The notes: a model not told the origin generated them from the letters alone. Positions 24,039 to 37,556 are shown, numbered from the stretch's first letter. The stretch is DNA of 64,000 nucleotides from Tetracentron sinense (GCA_015143295.1 CM026560.1:2668501-2732500); one strand, 5' to 3'. Translations and numbers: made by a program.

Positions 24039-26071
24039 TGTCGCGCCCCAAAATCCCACCTAACTTAATGTGAGACTTTGGCACATGACTTAATCATTAC
24101 TTCCATAACTTCCTGTCATAAAGCATTTAAGGCAATTCTAAAACATGAATCTAAAAATGTTTCTCTTTAAATAAATACTAATCAAGTCTAATATCTGAAA
24201 TAAATACTAAGACATCATAATCAATTAAAACCATCCTCTATGAATCCTCAATCATGAATTCAAACTGGCTATAAATCCATAATTAGTCTATTACAAAGTC
24301 TAAAATTTAAAATCAAAATACTAGTAATCTAAACTCCAGAATATGGCCAGCGATCCAAATTCCATTCCCCAACAGGGTAATCACCTGCTGGCTCCTCCTC
24401 TTCCTCCTCGTACTCTTCCTCTTCCCAAGGTCCTAGAGCACAGATATCAAATCTAGAACCTGCCGACAACAACAATCATCGGCTGAGTAACAAGTTACCC
24501 AACGTATATATAAAATCCTATCTAACAATATAACAATATTTAATATAAACATGATTTAAAAGTCAACATAACATGGAAACATATAACAACTCAGAGTGCG
24601 GAAGCATAATTCAATTTCGATTCTTACACATGATCACTTGTGATTATTTCTCTTATTTATCTTACTTATTTTCTTGTTTGTGAATGTATCCAGCAACATG
24701 CAAATGCAATAACTTAATATAATTATACCCCATATATTCGGTAGAGGCTAACATATACCCTACTTTCTGAGGTACCACACGGTTTCCACATTATCTGGTG
24801 CATACGGCTTCTCTACACATTATCCGGTGTATACGGCTTGTCTTCACATTATTCGGTGTATACAGCTTGTCTACACATTTGCCAGTGTATACGGCTGGTC
24901 TTACCTTGATCATAGGCTTGTGGGTACTCGGTCAGTGCAAAACTCAATCATACATCATGTTTGTGTCCTTGTTTACTTGCATAATACTTATTGTCTTATT
25001 TATTCCCATGTTTGTTCATATTTAATTTCGTGAATCAATGTGAGTGCAATAATGATGATTGTAGGTCATTCATTAATTTAAAACATGTAGAATTTCTCAT
25101 AAACAATCCCCATGAAATATAGAATTCTCAAATTTTCAATAATAAAAGGGCAATTTTTTAAATTATCGTGTCTAAATTTTAAATGCATAATTTTAATCAA
25201 ATAATTCTCACAGAACCCTATTTTTATCACACATCATAATCTCAAAGCAAGCTCATATTAGTTTCATCAATTACAACCATCATGCCCTTCATTCATTCTT
25301 CATCATCCACACCTTACAAAATCATTCACTTTCCCCTTGTTGATATAAAATTAAAATCATGAAGAACATCTCTCACATAATAATTTTCACAAGGAAAACA
25401 CCACTTAGATCACATTCTATACCATATATACTTTCCATAAGCAATCATGATATATACTTTCCATAAGCAATCAAATATAAATTTTTCAAGAGAAAAACAT
25501 GATTTAAAACATCACAAGGTCATTATATATATTTTCCATAAGAAAATCCTAGTATAAAACATCATAAGCATGCTTGATCTTTGTTTGATCTTGCCTTAGA
25601 TCTATCTCTTTCATAGTATTTATATCAAAAATCTCTATATTGATAGGAAGGAAGTCATATTTACCTCTCAAGATCGCTTTCCTACGATCACGCACTCGCG
25701 AATGGGACGGATCTAAGCTCTTCTACCCTTCTTCCTTGCAAAACCCTTGATCCTTCCTCTTGGATCTCTCAAAATTCCCTTCTCTCACTCTCTTGTGCAA
25801 TATAATCGATCGCCACCGGTGGGTGATCGATCGGCCAGACGCCGATTTTTTATTTTAAAAAAAAAACTTTTTTGCTACTTTTTGCCCATCTTTCTTTTCA
25901 TGCAATTAAACCTCAAAAACGACTTAAATTTTGTGTTTTAATTGGGGTTTTAAAATCATTACTTTTTGCATTAAATTTATAGGCTTAAATATATTAAAAA
26001 TTTAAACACATGTTTCCATAGCATTTAATAAAGATCATAGTTATTAAGAATAATAAATTCGGGGTTCTACA
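24039..26071 (-). mobile_element. Solo LTR (Ty3/gypsy-like ends) inside the satellite
   Basis: The insert begins TGTCGCGCCCCAAAATCCCACC and ends GGGGTTCTACA. It splits a satellite monomer and is flanked by ctggg (24034-24038) and ctagg (26072-26076), a 5-bp target duplication with one change. The satellite resumes at exactly the interrupted point ('aaactggg / ctagggctcgg'). Length about 2.03 kb with no internal region, so it is a solo LTR. Inference from sibling LTRs here: read on the minus strand, U3 starts TGTAGAAC and U5 ends GGGGCGCGACA. Tandem short repeats ('cattatccggtgtatacggcttg') lie at about 24787-24900. Confidence 0.75.
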
Positions 26072-26076
26072 CTAGG

Positions 26077-27141
26077 GCTCGGATTTCGATGCGATTTCTT
26101 CTAACATGTGTATTTCGACCCAACTTAAGCATGAGAATTGGCTTCGATGGAATCTGAGGTCGTTTGCCTGATTTGGGCACCGAGAGGCTCAATATCCATA
26201 CTTTTCAAGAATGGTTATACCTAAACCTACAAACGCGCACCAAATCCAAATCGGGGCTTGGATTTTGATGCAATTTAACGCGTGTATTTCGACCCAACCT
26301 AAGTGTGAGAATTGGTTTCTATGGAATCCGAGTTCATTTGTCTTATTTGGGCACCGATAGACCCGAAATTCATACTTTTCAAGAATGGTTATGCCTAAAT
26401 CTACAAATGTGCACCAAATCTAAATCAATGCTCGATTTTGATGCGGTTTCTTCTAATGCGTGTATTCGACCTAACCTAAGTGCGAGAATTGGTTTCGATG
26501 GAATCTGAGGTCATCTGCCCGATTTGGGCACCGAGAGGCCCAAAATTCATACTTTTCAAGAATAGCTAAGCCTAAACCTAAAAACAAGCACCAAATTCAA
26601 ACCGGGGCTCGGATTTCGATGCAATTTCTTCTAACGTGTGTATTTTGACCCAACCTAAGTGTGGGAATTGGTTTTGATGGAATACGAGGTCGTTTGTCCG
26701 ATTTGGACTGTAAAAGGTCCGAAATCCATACTTTTCATGAATTGTTATGCCTAAACCTACAAACGCACACTAAATCCAAACTGGGGCTCAGATTTTAATG
26801 TGGTTTCTTCTAATGTATGTATTTCAACCCAACCTAAGTGTGGGAATTGGTTTCAATGGAATCCGAGATCGTTTGCCCGATTTGGGCACCGAGGGCCCGA
26901 AATCCATATTTTTCAAAAATGGTTATGCCTAAACCTACAAACGCGCACCAAATCCAAACTAGGGCTTGAATTTCGATGTAGTTTCTTCTAATGCATGTAT
27001 TTCAACCCAACCTAAGTGTGGGAATTGGTTTCGATGGAATCTGAGGTCGTTTTCCTGATTTTGGCACCGAGAGGCCCGAAATCCATACTTTTTAAGAATG
27101 GTTATGCCTAAACATATAACCGCGCACCAAATCCAAACCGG
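26077..27141. repeat. ~180-bp satellite array, right part (about 6 monomers)
   Basis: Same monomer and orientation as 22604-24033, continuing after the solo LTR. The array stops abruptly in 'caaatccaaaccgg' at 27141. Together the parts make about 14 monomers. Confidence 0.92.
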
Positions 27142-28219
27142 CAGCCTTATTATCATTTCCGCCACCTGCGCTGCTAATTTTTCCATTTTGAACTTTTCCT
27201 ATGCTGGTAGCTTTTGTTGTACATTAATTTAGTGTCTTTTTTCCTTACTAAATCATTGAAGTATTGTCTTTTATCTTTATACTCGGATATCTTCTTGTCT
27301 AGGCATCAGTACTTGTTCTTTTTCCTCTCTAGTGTTTATGGGGGCAAGAAATCTCATTTAGTATTGCTTCCGACTACATGGAGTATCCCTTTACTATTGG
27401 GATCGTTAGAAGGGATTGGAACTTGGAACATTTTTGGGCAGATAACGGTTATGCCATTTAGGAAGTAATGACATTTCTTAGATCATTCTAGTTAATTGTG
27501 AGAGTACAAAATTGTGACAAATATAAATGTTATTGATTTTTGTGTGGGTACAACTTGGGATTTATACCCATGTTAAGCTTGAGAAGTGCCCTTCCAAAGG
27601 GGCACTTCAAGTAGTATGAGTGCTAGAGCCAAGCGAAAGACCTAGATGTGTGGATAGAAAGGTGCCCAGTTTGCAATCATGACACTCGTAAGCATGTACA
27701 AATTCCCAATTCCCCAACACCAAAGATCTCATTTTTTAAGAAGTTTATCCTTAGGCCCAACACTGCCTTAAAGCCTCTTAGAGCATACCTGAGATACCTC
27801 AACTGAGATTGAGAAGTGTCAACCGGATTTTACTCACAAGGGATTTGATTAAGAGTCGTCACCTATTTATTCTGAAGGATAGGTCCCGGATATGGATAAG
27901 GTCTAATAATCTCAATGAGAGTCTAAGTAAGCGGTTTAATTAAGTCTTGTGGAAGGGGTTAGACACCTCGGGACCCCCGTCTAAGACGGTTAACTACTCC
28001 CTAGGGTTAAACCAAGTTAAGTTCAAATTTAATTAAATGCCAAAGTGTTTAGATTATACTAATCCAAGAAGATTATACTAATCCAAGAAAGGGAAAATCC
28101 TAAACTAGGGTCGAACCTGGATTGAGTTGCCTACGTACTCACCGGAGTGAGATCAGATCAAGCATAGTTCTGGCACACGAGTCTGTGCCGAGGCTAAGGG
28201 GAGTGTGTGTGTGCACCAG
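27142..28219. other. Probable flank/LTR of an outer retroelement
   Basis: No gene is supported. From about 27790 the text ('ttactcacaagggatttgattaagagtcgtcacctatttatt', 'ggggttagacacctcgggacccccgtctaag') resembles plant Ty3/gypsy LTR or leader sequence as I remember it. It continues in kind after 35302, so the LTR at 28220-35302 seems to have inserted into this older element. Its outer boundary is not visible. Confidence 0.35.
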
Positions 28220-28880
28220 TGTAACGACCCCAAATCCTACCTTGACCAGAATAGGACCTTGGGTCACTACATTTCTTAAACCTGCTTTAATCCAATGACA
28301 TACAAGGCATACAACACAAGTCTTCAAAAATAAGAATAATGAATTTTGATATATAAAATCAACTCATCCTGCTCAAGTCTATGGTCAACATAAACATATC
28401 TCACCATAAAAAAAATAGTCGATACCCAACTATGAAATAATCTGATAAGCAAAATCATCTAAAAGTCTATTACAATTCTCTTAACCGAAACCAAATATAA
28501 ACTACTAATAGGGGTAACTATCAAAACCCTTGGCTCCCTCCTTGAAAGGCTAACCTTCTCCTCCTTCCTCGACGTAAGCCTCCTCAATCCATAGCTCACC
28601 TACAAACTCGGGCTCCACACCTGCCAAAACAAAAGTCTGGCTGAGTACAAAAGCACTTGGTGTATATAAATCCAACCAACAATATAGTATCCCTGCACTT
28701 AGTTAGAATCATTATTAATAGCATAATAACATAATCAAAATACATAATAACATATGCTCATATACATCATATTATGACCTTGACTCGTGTACTTGAAAGA
28801 ACCTTAGACTTAGGAGACAACATACTTATGAGATGCTTATGCTTATAAGACCACGTGCTTGTAAGATGCTTATACTTATA

Positions 28881-29054
28881 AGTCTTTGAGTAGCTTATTC
28901 AGAATATACACTTATTCAGATCCTTCATTGGGCTTATTCAGTCTATTAAGTCTATGCAATGCTTATGAGTCTTTGAGCAGCTTATTCAGAACATGCACTT
29001 ATTCATATCCTTCATTGGGCTTATTCAGTCTATCAGGCGTATGCAATGCTTATG
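28881..29054. repeat. 87-bp tandem duplication inside LTR B
   Basis: Two copies of a unit starting 'agtctttgag(t/c)agcttattcag' begin at 28881 and 28968, differing at a few bases. The small frame through them is a repeat translation. Confidence 0.75.
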
Positions 29055-30464
29055 CTTCCATATGTGTGACTTGTGAGACTCTTATCTTAATATACACGTG
29101 AGTTTGTGTATAAGTGTCGCAATTAACATTCGAATCGCTCATCCCTTAGGTTCCAAACCTTCGTCAAGAAACTCCGCCAGGTTACATCTCTCTGGTAAGA
29201 GAATTCTCAACATAGAAGTCTTTCCTCTAAGTTCTTACCTTCCCGAATATTAATTACCATGCAAAATAATTAGGCATAATTTAACAAAAAATCACATATA
29301 TATACCTTATCATGATTCTTAGCATAATTCATAATCAATTTCACAAATATTCATTTTCCATTACATTGGCCCATCCTCCATTTCTCACTATCTACAAGTC
29401 ATATAAACCATACAATTTATCCACATACATTCCCATCCTCCATTTCACATCAATCCACAACTAAATAATCCATTTACATACATTCTCATCCTCCATTTCA
29501 CGGCAATCCACAACCAAACAATCCAATTAAATCTATTCTCATACATTCCCATCATCCATTTCACCCATCCATAGTATTAATCATCACATAATAGTTTATA
29601 AAACTCCAATCCATATTAATAAAGCTATTTACATTATTAATTTACATACTCTATACTTCATTTCTCATAATATCACTATATTCATGCCAATAATCCAACA
29701 TTTCTACCTTCATCAATCTTAAAGCATACATATAATCTTAATAGAGTTAAGTAGGATAGTATATCGACCTTAGGGATCATTCCCTTCGACCCAAAACGCT
29801 CCCAAAAAGATTCGAGATTGATTTTCAAGCTTTCTTTGAAATCTCCAAGCAATATCCTGCATGTAATGCCCCAAAATACCACCTAGGAGTTATGATACTT
29901 TAGCAACATGACTTATACTTAAAACCATTCTGCAAGGAGTATCCAAGGCATGACCAATAGTGAACCTGAAAATTTCTTTTATATAATAGTTCTTCCAAGT
30001 GTTAACATAGACAAAAGACTAAATCAAAAACTACAATAAGTACAAAAGGTCCAACACTTAAGTTACTAACTCAAGTCTACATGAAAATTCCCAAAAGTAA
30101 ATCCCAAAATACATGTCTCTCTCACTCAACTCAACCATGAGGCCACATGTCAAGACCCCTAACATTTGGATGATAATCTTGAGCAAGATCCTGCTCTCCA
30201 TCAACCTCCTTGATCCATGGCTCCGGAGCACGACTAACCAACCTGGAACCTACCGAAATAGTAGTTCGGTTGAGTATTGAATACTCAGCGTATACATGCT
30301 ATTAACTAACCATGTTACAATACCTTAATATGTCATGCAGGGTACAGTTCATTATCACATATACATAATCAGAGTGCAGAAGTTAAAACAAGATAACAAA
30401 TGTATAAATCTCGAACATCATACTTTAAGTTAATGCTTTAACCAAAACGTATTTCAATTACCTT

Positions 30465-30650
30465 GTGAGTCTTGTGAGTTCCTTATACATCTTATGAATC
30501 TTTTGAGTTCCTTATACGTCTTATGAGCCTTGTGAGTTCCTTATATGTTTTATGAGTCTTATGGATTCCTTATACGTTTTATGGGTCTTGTGGGTTCCTT
30601 ATACGTCTTATGAGTCTTGTGGGTTCCTTATACGTCTTATGAGATTCTTC
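30465..30650. repeat. 29-bp tandem repeat in LTR C
   Basis: About six copies of 'cttatgagtcttgtgagttccttatacgt' with small changes. Confidence 0.8.
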
Positions 30651-30681
30651 ATTTCACTTATCTTATTTGGCTAGCACTCGA

Positions 30682-32465
30682 GCTATGAAATTGATGGACA
30701 TACTAGCATATTGTCTTGTATTAACTAGTACCCAAAGTATGAAATGGACGGACATACTAGCATCTTGTCTTATATTTACTAGTACCCGAACTATGAAATG
30801 GACGGACATACTAGCATCTTCTCTTAAATTTACTAGTACTCGAACTATGAAATGGATGGACATACTAGCATCTTTTCTTGTGAAAAAATTCGGTGAACCT
30901 CAAATCCGATGTTTGAGTTGAGAACTCACAAGTTCGAGGGGATGGTTAGGTTTCCCTACAATTCTATCTACCATTTTTATGATTTAACAATTAAGTTATT
31001 GATTAAATGGATGATGAATTTAAAGTGCGAAAATAGAGAGAAACATGCAAACCATAATACAAGGATTTTTACATGAAAACTCTTTCAGTAAAAACCATGG
31101 GACCTAGTCCAGTCATGAGAATCCACTAAGACAAAGTTAACAAGAACTTACAAAACTCGAACTTGACTCATTCGGACTCGACACTTCAATCCTTTAATTC
31201 TTAGTCATCCACGCCTTGAAAAGTCATCACGTACTCACAAGTCCCGTGATCAACCGCAGCTACTCATACTTCTCTTTGTGTCTCAAAAACAATCCACGAT
31301 CTTTTGATCGATCTCCGTCAATGACAGCTTCAGATTCCACCGACCAAATCACATTACCACGATCCTTCTCGAATCGATCTCCTTCGCACAAGCTCCAGAA
31401 CACTCCAACCAAGTTCTTCTATCCAGAATGGGTTGATGGTTTGATAAAAATCAAGTCCTAGTTAGACTCCATCAATAGAAAAGTCCAAGCAAGCTAGAAT
31501 ATAGCATTGACTTGCAAAACTAGGATGAAAGCAACTAATAGAGGGGATGAGAACAATTAGTTTCCAGAGTTTTTAAGAACTCTAGAAAGAGTTAAAAACC
31601 TTCTCTAAACTCTCCCAAAGTTGTTCTCCATGAACTAGAAGGGTTCACACTTTATCAGGAATCAAAAACATGGTTAGAAGTTACTAAAAGTGTTTAAAAA
31701 CCAAAGAGGTAAGAAAAAATCGGTTTTGGAAATTTTTCCCATATCAGGGTCGACCTTGAGGTGCAGAATTAATTTTAAAATATCATTTTTAGATCCTATA
31801 CCCTTCATGAAAGTTGTAGCTCTTTTTGACGCGGTCGATTTGATATATTATGGAGCAAAATTCGAGCTACGGTTTGGGAGATATGCCACCTACAAGCAAC
31901 CTTGGTTTCTTGAAAAATTCCTGGATTTTTAACTTATTTTGCACTGCATATCTCATCTCCTTGGGTCCATATGATTAGTATAGGACACTTACCACCTAAG
32001 GTATCATGTTACGTTTATTCTAAGTCAATTCCCACCTATGGTAACATGGTATCTAGGTCACTTACCATCTTATGAGTGAAACGAATGAAATCATCAATCG
32101 AGTCGATCAACCAATTCTTCAATGCTCTTCAGCTTCACTTGTCGTGAATGTTTGACGGCAATGACACAAGATACACACCTAATCACCTAGACTCACTTGT
32201 TTTGACACCAGAATAAGCCAACACATAAACATGGACTTTACATCTTGTATTAACTAGTACCCGAACTATGAAATGGACGGACATACTAGCATCTTGTCTT
32301 GTATTTACTAGTACCCAAACTATGAAATGGACGGACATACTAGCATCTTGTCTTTTATTATCTAGTACCCGAACTATGACATGGACAGACATACTAGCGT
32401 CTTATCTTCTATTAACTAGTACCCAAACTATGAAATGGATGGACATACTAACATCTTGTCTTTCT
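30682..32465. repeat. 54-bp tandem repeat in LTR C, split by a solo LTR
   Basis: The unit is 'ggacatactagcatcttgtcttgtatttactagtacccgaactatgaaatggac'; copies start at about 30696, 30750 and 30804, and more follow from 32243 to 32465. Because 54 is a multiple of three, frames stay open through the array on both strands and give 18-residue peptide repeats, which I regard as non-coding. The array is interrupted from 30881 to 32242. Confidence 0.85.
30881..32242 (-). mobile_element. Solo LTR inside the 54-bp repeat array
   Basis: It begins TGAAAAAATTCGGTGAACC and ends ATGGACTTTACA, flanked by a perfect 5-bp duplication tcttg (30876-30880 and 32243-32247). The tandem unit it interrupts resumes on the other side. 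Length 1362 bp. Its text ('accatgggacctagtccag...aatccacta') and its TTTACA end resemble the Copia-type LTR at 37627-49762, so the two are probably related. No internal region, hence a solo LTR. It is the youngest insertion of the 28.2-35.3 kb nest. Confidence 0.85.
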
Positions 32466-35302
32466 TATCGTACTTAAAATCTTAATCTTGTCTTGTTCTT
32501 ATCTCATGGAAATCACTCTTTTCTTGTCTTATTCGTGTTTAGAATCACACTTGTCTTGTCTTGATTTAATTTCATATGATTGTACTTAGAAAAACTTGGT
32601 TCATGTATATATGCTTGTGCATGGTGATTTGTGAACATGAATGTGACATGGAGATACTTAAAGAATAACATATGGAATTCAAGTATTTCTATAGGCATGC
32701 AAGATTTTAAATGAAGCATATACATAGGCATTATAGCAAATTTGACATTTGTGGAAAGACTTAGATCATGCTATTATAGTCTTAGGTTTAATTCTCATAC
32801 ATGCATTTTATCAAACACATGACATTCAACATTTCTATAAGCATTTAACTCATATTTTCATAGTCAAACATTTCATCAAACACCTTGAGTGCATGTTTTA
32901 TGTGTACATTGTCCTTCCCCATTTTTCATCATTCAACAACCATCCATATCCTCCATGGCATCCAAATTCGCCTCAACCATCCATAACCATTTAAATTAAT
33001 CTATACATTTTAGGTGAACATGCTTGGTTAGAGAAAAGAACATGCAAGCTTAATCCCACATTCATTCTTTAAAAACCTAAGTTATTACTAAGCCAACTAG
33101 AAAGGTTTACTAACAATTCCTTATTCAAAATCACACATACTATCCTTCTTTTCAATATTTGAAACATGCAAAGCTAAGTAGTAGAAATTTACTTACCCTT
33201 TCTATTTCAATCATACAAGGAAATCAATTCTTTCAATACTTGTTTTCATACCAAAGCTAGATAATAGGATGTACTTACCTTGCAAAGACTAAATCTTAGC
33301 TTGGAAGGATGATTGGACATGAACTTGAGTTTAGAAGTGGAGATCTACACTCGAGAAAGAAGATCCAAACTTGTGGAAGTTTGGGAAGTGAAGATTCGAG
33401 CTCCTCCTTGATCTCCAACGAAAGCCCCTCTTTGGAACACTTAGAATTTCTCCCTTTTCTCTCCCAAACTCTTTCTTAGGTTTTGGTAACCTAAAACCCA
33501 TGAATTGGGTCCCTATTTATACGCCGAGAGGGTTGAAACCCTAAGCAATCCCTCATTTTGGGCTATTTGTGACTTTACTGTGCATAACCATTCGAACGGT
33601 TGAGGTTACTGCATCCGGTTCTTGCTTTTTCACTGGCACCGTTTGAATGGTCATGTAAACCATTCGAATGGTTTCTTCAGTTTCCTATTTTTTCCCTTTT
33701 CCCTCTATGGTATTTCGACCATAACTTTTGACTCATTTATTGGATTTTGACGATTCAACTTGCGTTGGACTCATCAATAAAAGGGGAACAATTTTGTGTC
33801 TAATGGATAAATCTAAATTCTGAGTTTTTAATTACCTAAATGGGATCTAAATCTGACTGGTCAGGAAATGGATTTCAATATCCCAGATTTTTCAACATAC
33901 CCGATTTTGGAAATCCAATGTTTAACCTATCTTTGACTAAAAATATGGAAAAATGATAAACATGAACATCGAAGAGGATTTCCATATTTTTCTAATGGTT
34001 TAAAAATCATTCGATTCCAATCAACGGTGACAAAAATAGAGCTTCTTAAAGTGGAGGGTATGTCAAGACATCCCATTTTATCTTCTTTGTGTTTTGTGAT
34101 CCCCAAATACCCACACGCATCCACACTCATCCACTAACAACTTAGAGTGTTGTTAAACTCTCATTACCACTGAAAAATATCTAAGACAATACATATAGGC
34201 CTTGACCTCCAAATATGTCATTCACCTTACTATTCACCTAAGTTTCCGGGTTTAACATACATATTTAGGGTGTTCTATACTCTATGCTCTTAGACACTTA
34301 GAGTATTATTATACTCTTGTTTTAAGACTCCACATACTCATCTAAAAACCTCACTTCACTTTCCTCAAACCAAGGACACATGGAAGGCTTAGGCCTTAAC
34401 AAGAATGGTGCCAAGCACTATTCACTGCACCATTCTTCACACAGTGAACTCGGATTCCAGGGTTCTACACCTCATCTCCAAGAAATTTCTTCCTTAGAAT
34501 CCTAGGTTTTCTCTCCCCTCTTTGCCAAATTAGGTTTAGAAATGTTAAAACCCTAAAACCCTCAAAATAGAACCTCTACTTATAGCCTAGGGGTTTAAAA
34601 CCCTGATTTTCGTAACTTCTAAAATTTCTAGGCGTGGCTGCGATTGATCGCACATACACTGCGATCAATCGCACTTGATGGTGATCTGTTGTATAACACA
34701 GAGAATTTTTCTAAATTCTTCATTGAGTGCGATCGATCGTAGTTTACCTGCAATCAACACAGTTCCTGTTTTCTCAACAGCAACAGCACCAACACCCTTT
34801 CCTCTTAAGCATTAGTCCATCAGCATATTTATTTTCCTTTAAAACATTTAAGTAAATGTTTAATTTATTTTAAGTTTTAAATTAAAATAAGAAAAGTACC
34901 CCCCATTTGGATTCAATAAAAAATACTAGAAAATCCAATTCCTTATAAATCAAAATCTAATTTTCTAGTTTTAGGCTAAAAACTGAAAATCTCGTCGTAT
35001 TAAGATTTTCGATAGTCAAGTTACCCACTCTATACTTAATAATAAAATCTCATAAAATCGCATACCTTTATTTAATATATAAACATTTATTTATGAGAAA
35101 AATCATATTAAAATTCAACAATTTATGTTTTTGCTCAAACTACACCCCTTTTAGAATTTCTGACATTCCTACACTTAGTCATTTTAAATTTTTACTTAAG
35201 ATCATTAAAGAACAAGACATTACATATATTAAAATGCATCCTTGACCAATTAAACCCTTATTAATTGTATCGATGACATGAAAGAAAATTTGGGTCTCTG
35301 CA

Positions 35303-37437
35303 ACCGGGATGGCTAAGGGTTAGTCCAGGGACTAAGGTTGGTTGACCGAGGAGGTCAAGTGCACCGGAGTGGCTAGGGTTTAGCCCAGAAGTTAAGGGAA
35401 TGGGCCCGGAGGCCTAGGGTTTAGGCCCAGAGGCTAGGTATGGACTCGGAGGCTAAGGTATAGGCTCGGAAGCCAAAGGTTGGGCCCGGAGGCAAAAAAG
35501 AGCTTAACCATGGTTAAAAATTAACCAGGGTTGAGTTAACCATGGTTTAAACTGTTAACCATGGTTAGAAAGTCAAAGAACAATTTTTTTGGTCTTTTAC
35601 ATTTTCTATTGTTTTTGTGGATTTTTCCAATGTTGGTGGGATGTTTAGGTCAACGGTAAGCCAACTAGGGTTAAGTTTAACCCCAGTTAAAATTTAAGGA
35701 AAAGTCAAGCTTCACCGGGGTTAAAAACTAACCCAAGTTAGGAGGAGGAGGTCCTGTGAATGACCTAGGATAGTAAACAATGTCATTTCAACATACTGTC
35801 TGTAATGTTGGTAATTCATTTAGAGATATTGCAAAATTGGGCTAAAAACATAATGTCTTCATTTAGTTTAAAGACATTTCGAAAGCAGGCCAAAATTTAA
35901 TTGAAATACATGAATATAAAATTTTTGAAGCACGATTTTTAATTCAAACTTGATTTTGATCTAATCAAAATCTTCTCAAGGGTCATCTTACGATCATATT
36001 AAATCATGGTGTGAAAAACCATACTTATAAAGCTCATCAAGTATATAGCCTCCTGTCGATTTACACGAACCTTCTTTGAATCTCCAAAGCTTTTCTCCAA
36101 TGGAAGCTAATGGTCCTTCCAATCATTGCTCTATAATATTTTTTTTTTATTTAAGAACCTTTCTTGAACAATAAAGATTCAATCTTGATGTAGAAAGAAT
36201 CAACCTTGATTATCAAAGAACCATTCTTCATCTTTAAGGAATTGTTCTTGATCTTCTTCAAGATCAAAAAATAAATCAAAAAAAGTAATAAGGGAGAGGT
36301 GGCCGTCACCCCTAAAAGGGAAGGGGTGAGTATCTTAAAAGGGGAGAGAGAGGGAGAAATCTTCATTGTGGACGTTCCACTATGGGGGGTCCTTTTATAG
36401 ACTCCCTTTTAGCTAACTTGTAGCTCAAGTCAAACTCCTCTTTCTAAATTCTAATCCAATTAGAACTCTCTTTAATCAAAATAGAAACCAACATTATCCA
36501 TTCCTTATTTAATAGGAAACAATTAGTAACAAACTAATCAATTCCCTATTTAATAAGAAAAACAATTAGTAACAAACTAATCCATTCCGTAGGAAATAAG
36601 AAAACAATTAATAACAAACTGATCCATTCCCTATTTAATAGGAAACAATTAGTAACAAACTAATCCATTCCCTATTTAATAGAAAATCATTAATTAGTAC
36701 CCAACTAATCTATTCCCTACTTTGTAGGAGATAATTAAGTAGTAACTAATTAATTAGATAACGATTAGAGAATGATGTGGGTGTCCCACCCTAGGTGGGC
36801 CCCACATCTCACGCCCCATTTATAGTCTAACCTCTTATGTTGTCACCTTTTGATCTTTATCAAAATCCCACATGGGTCCTACCTATTTGGTTAATCACAT
36901 CTTATGTGATTTCACCTATAAGAGCTTCAGTATACCATATAGTGAATTACATGGAGAAATTAATTAATTTAATTCTAAATTAAATTAAAAGCCTTAAGAA
37001 GGTCATAGTGTGTGGGATCTAAAGGGATTTTCTATTTCCGGTTGTGAGACCAAGTGCTTCATCACCTTTAAGGTGTAGCTTTGTTGCTAAGAAACACTTT
37101 CCAATAATTCCTTTAGGATCATAGAATGCTATATAAGTTCCTGGACTTCCACTAATCACATTAATGTCCATTAACACATTTTGATCAACCTCGAGAAATT
37201 AGAGAAAGGCTAGTAAGTACTATCTCACAATATATTTACAAATAAATCATTTCACAATCCGATATCACTTATAATCTTCCAGGATTGGAACAAGTCCACT
37301 GTCTAGTCCCTATCTTATGAATAGAACTCTTCTCATGAATACTTTTTCATTGAACTGAACTTTCAAAACACTTTTGAAGAAACATTAGAAAAGAACTGAC
37401 ATATAGATATACTTTTCTATATTGATAGAAAAGATAT
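35303..37437 (-). mobile_element. LTR/leader-derived DNA of an undetermined retroelement
   Basis: No gene is supported. Repetitive 'gggcccggaggct/aggtttaggcccagaggc' text lies at 35303-35490. A TATA-like CTATAAAAGG (minus strand, about 36390-36400) is preceded upstream by about five copies of 'ttccctatttaataggaaacaattagtaacaaactaatcca' (36500-36720), each holding the inverted repeat ATTAGT-n5-ACTAAT. This is the promoter layout of the other LTRs here. The right limit is where the gag fragment starts (37438). Other ends are not placed. Confidence 0.4.
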
Positions 37438-37556
37438 CCAGATTCTCTCATCTATCGATTTGAGAAATGCTCTCATTCGAGCTTTCCAATACGCATAATT
37501 GTTCCCATCAAACAAAGGGGGACGAGAGATGGATCCACCCTCTCTTAGAGTTGTCA
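37438..37556 (-). pseudogene. Copia gag N-terminus, truncated
   Basis: Minus-strand frame from ATG at about 37556 carries 'RPPLFDGNNYAYWKARM' and ends near 'IDERIW', the N-terminal signature of Ty1/Copia gag (DUF4219/UBN2 region). After the Trp at 37438 the similarity stops abruptly. The fragment lies about 60 bases inside the primer-binding site at 37613-37624, so it belongs to the element whose 5' LTR is at 37627-49762. That element is only a 5' LTR plus the first ~40 gag codons. Confidence 0.75.

Larger units (their letters stand above)
29862..34469 (-). mobile_element. LTR 'C' (gypsy-like), inserted into LTR B
   Basis: It begins TGTAATGCCCCAAAATACCACC at 29862 and ends CAGGGTTCTACA at 34469, the same kind of ends as the solo LTR in the satellite. 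The flanks are ctgca and cctca, so the target duplication is not clean and the exact junction is uncertain. It contains 29-bp and 54-bp tandem repeats and is itself split by the solo LTR at 30881-32242; without that it is about 3.2 kb. On the minus strand a good TATA box (TATAAATAG, 33513-33521) lies downstream of AACCATTCGAATGGTT palindromes at 33588-33690. Confidence 0.6.
28220..35302 (-). mobile_element. LTR 'B' (gypsy-like), split by a nested LTR
   Basis: The unit begins TGTAACGACCCCAAATCCTACC at 28220 and ends TTTGGGTCTCTGCA at 35302. Flanks accag (28215-28219) and accgg (35303-35307) form a 5-bp target duplication with one change. It is interrupted from 29862 to 34469 by LTR 'C'; without it the LTR is about 2.47 kb. 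On the minus strand a TATA-like CTATAAGTAG lies at 34576-34585, with GATCGATC-type palindromes just upstream (34631-34755). No internal coding region, so probably a solo LTR. Confidence 0.65.

Noticed and set aside
22618..27186. Many 60-100 codon frames on both strands in the satellite
   Set aside because: Same peptides recur with the 180-bp period; repeat translations.
30663..30921. Frames with an 18-residue repeat (MKWTDILAS type) on both strands
   Set aside because: The 54-bp tandem unit is a multiple of three, so frames stay open by arithmetic; the array lies in an LTR.
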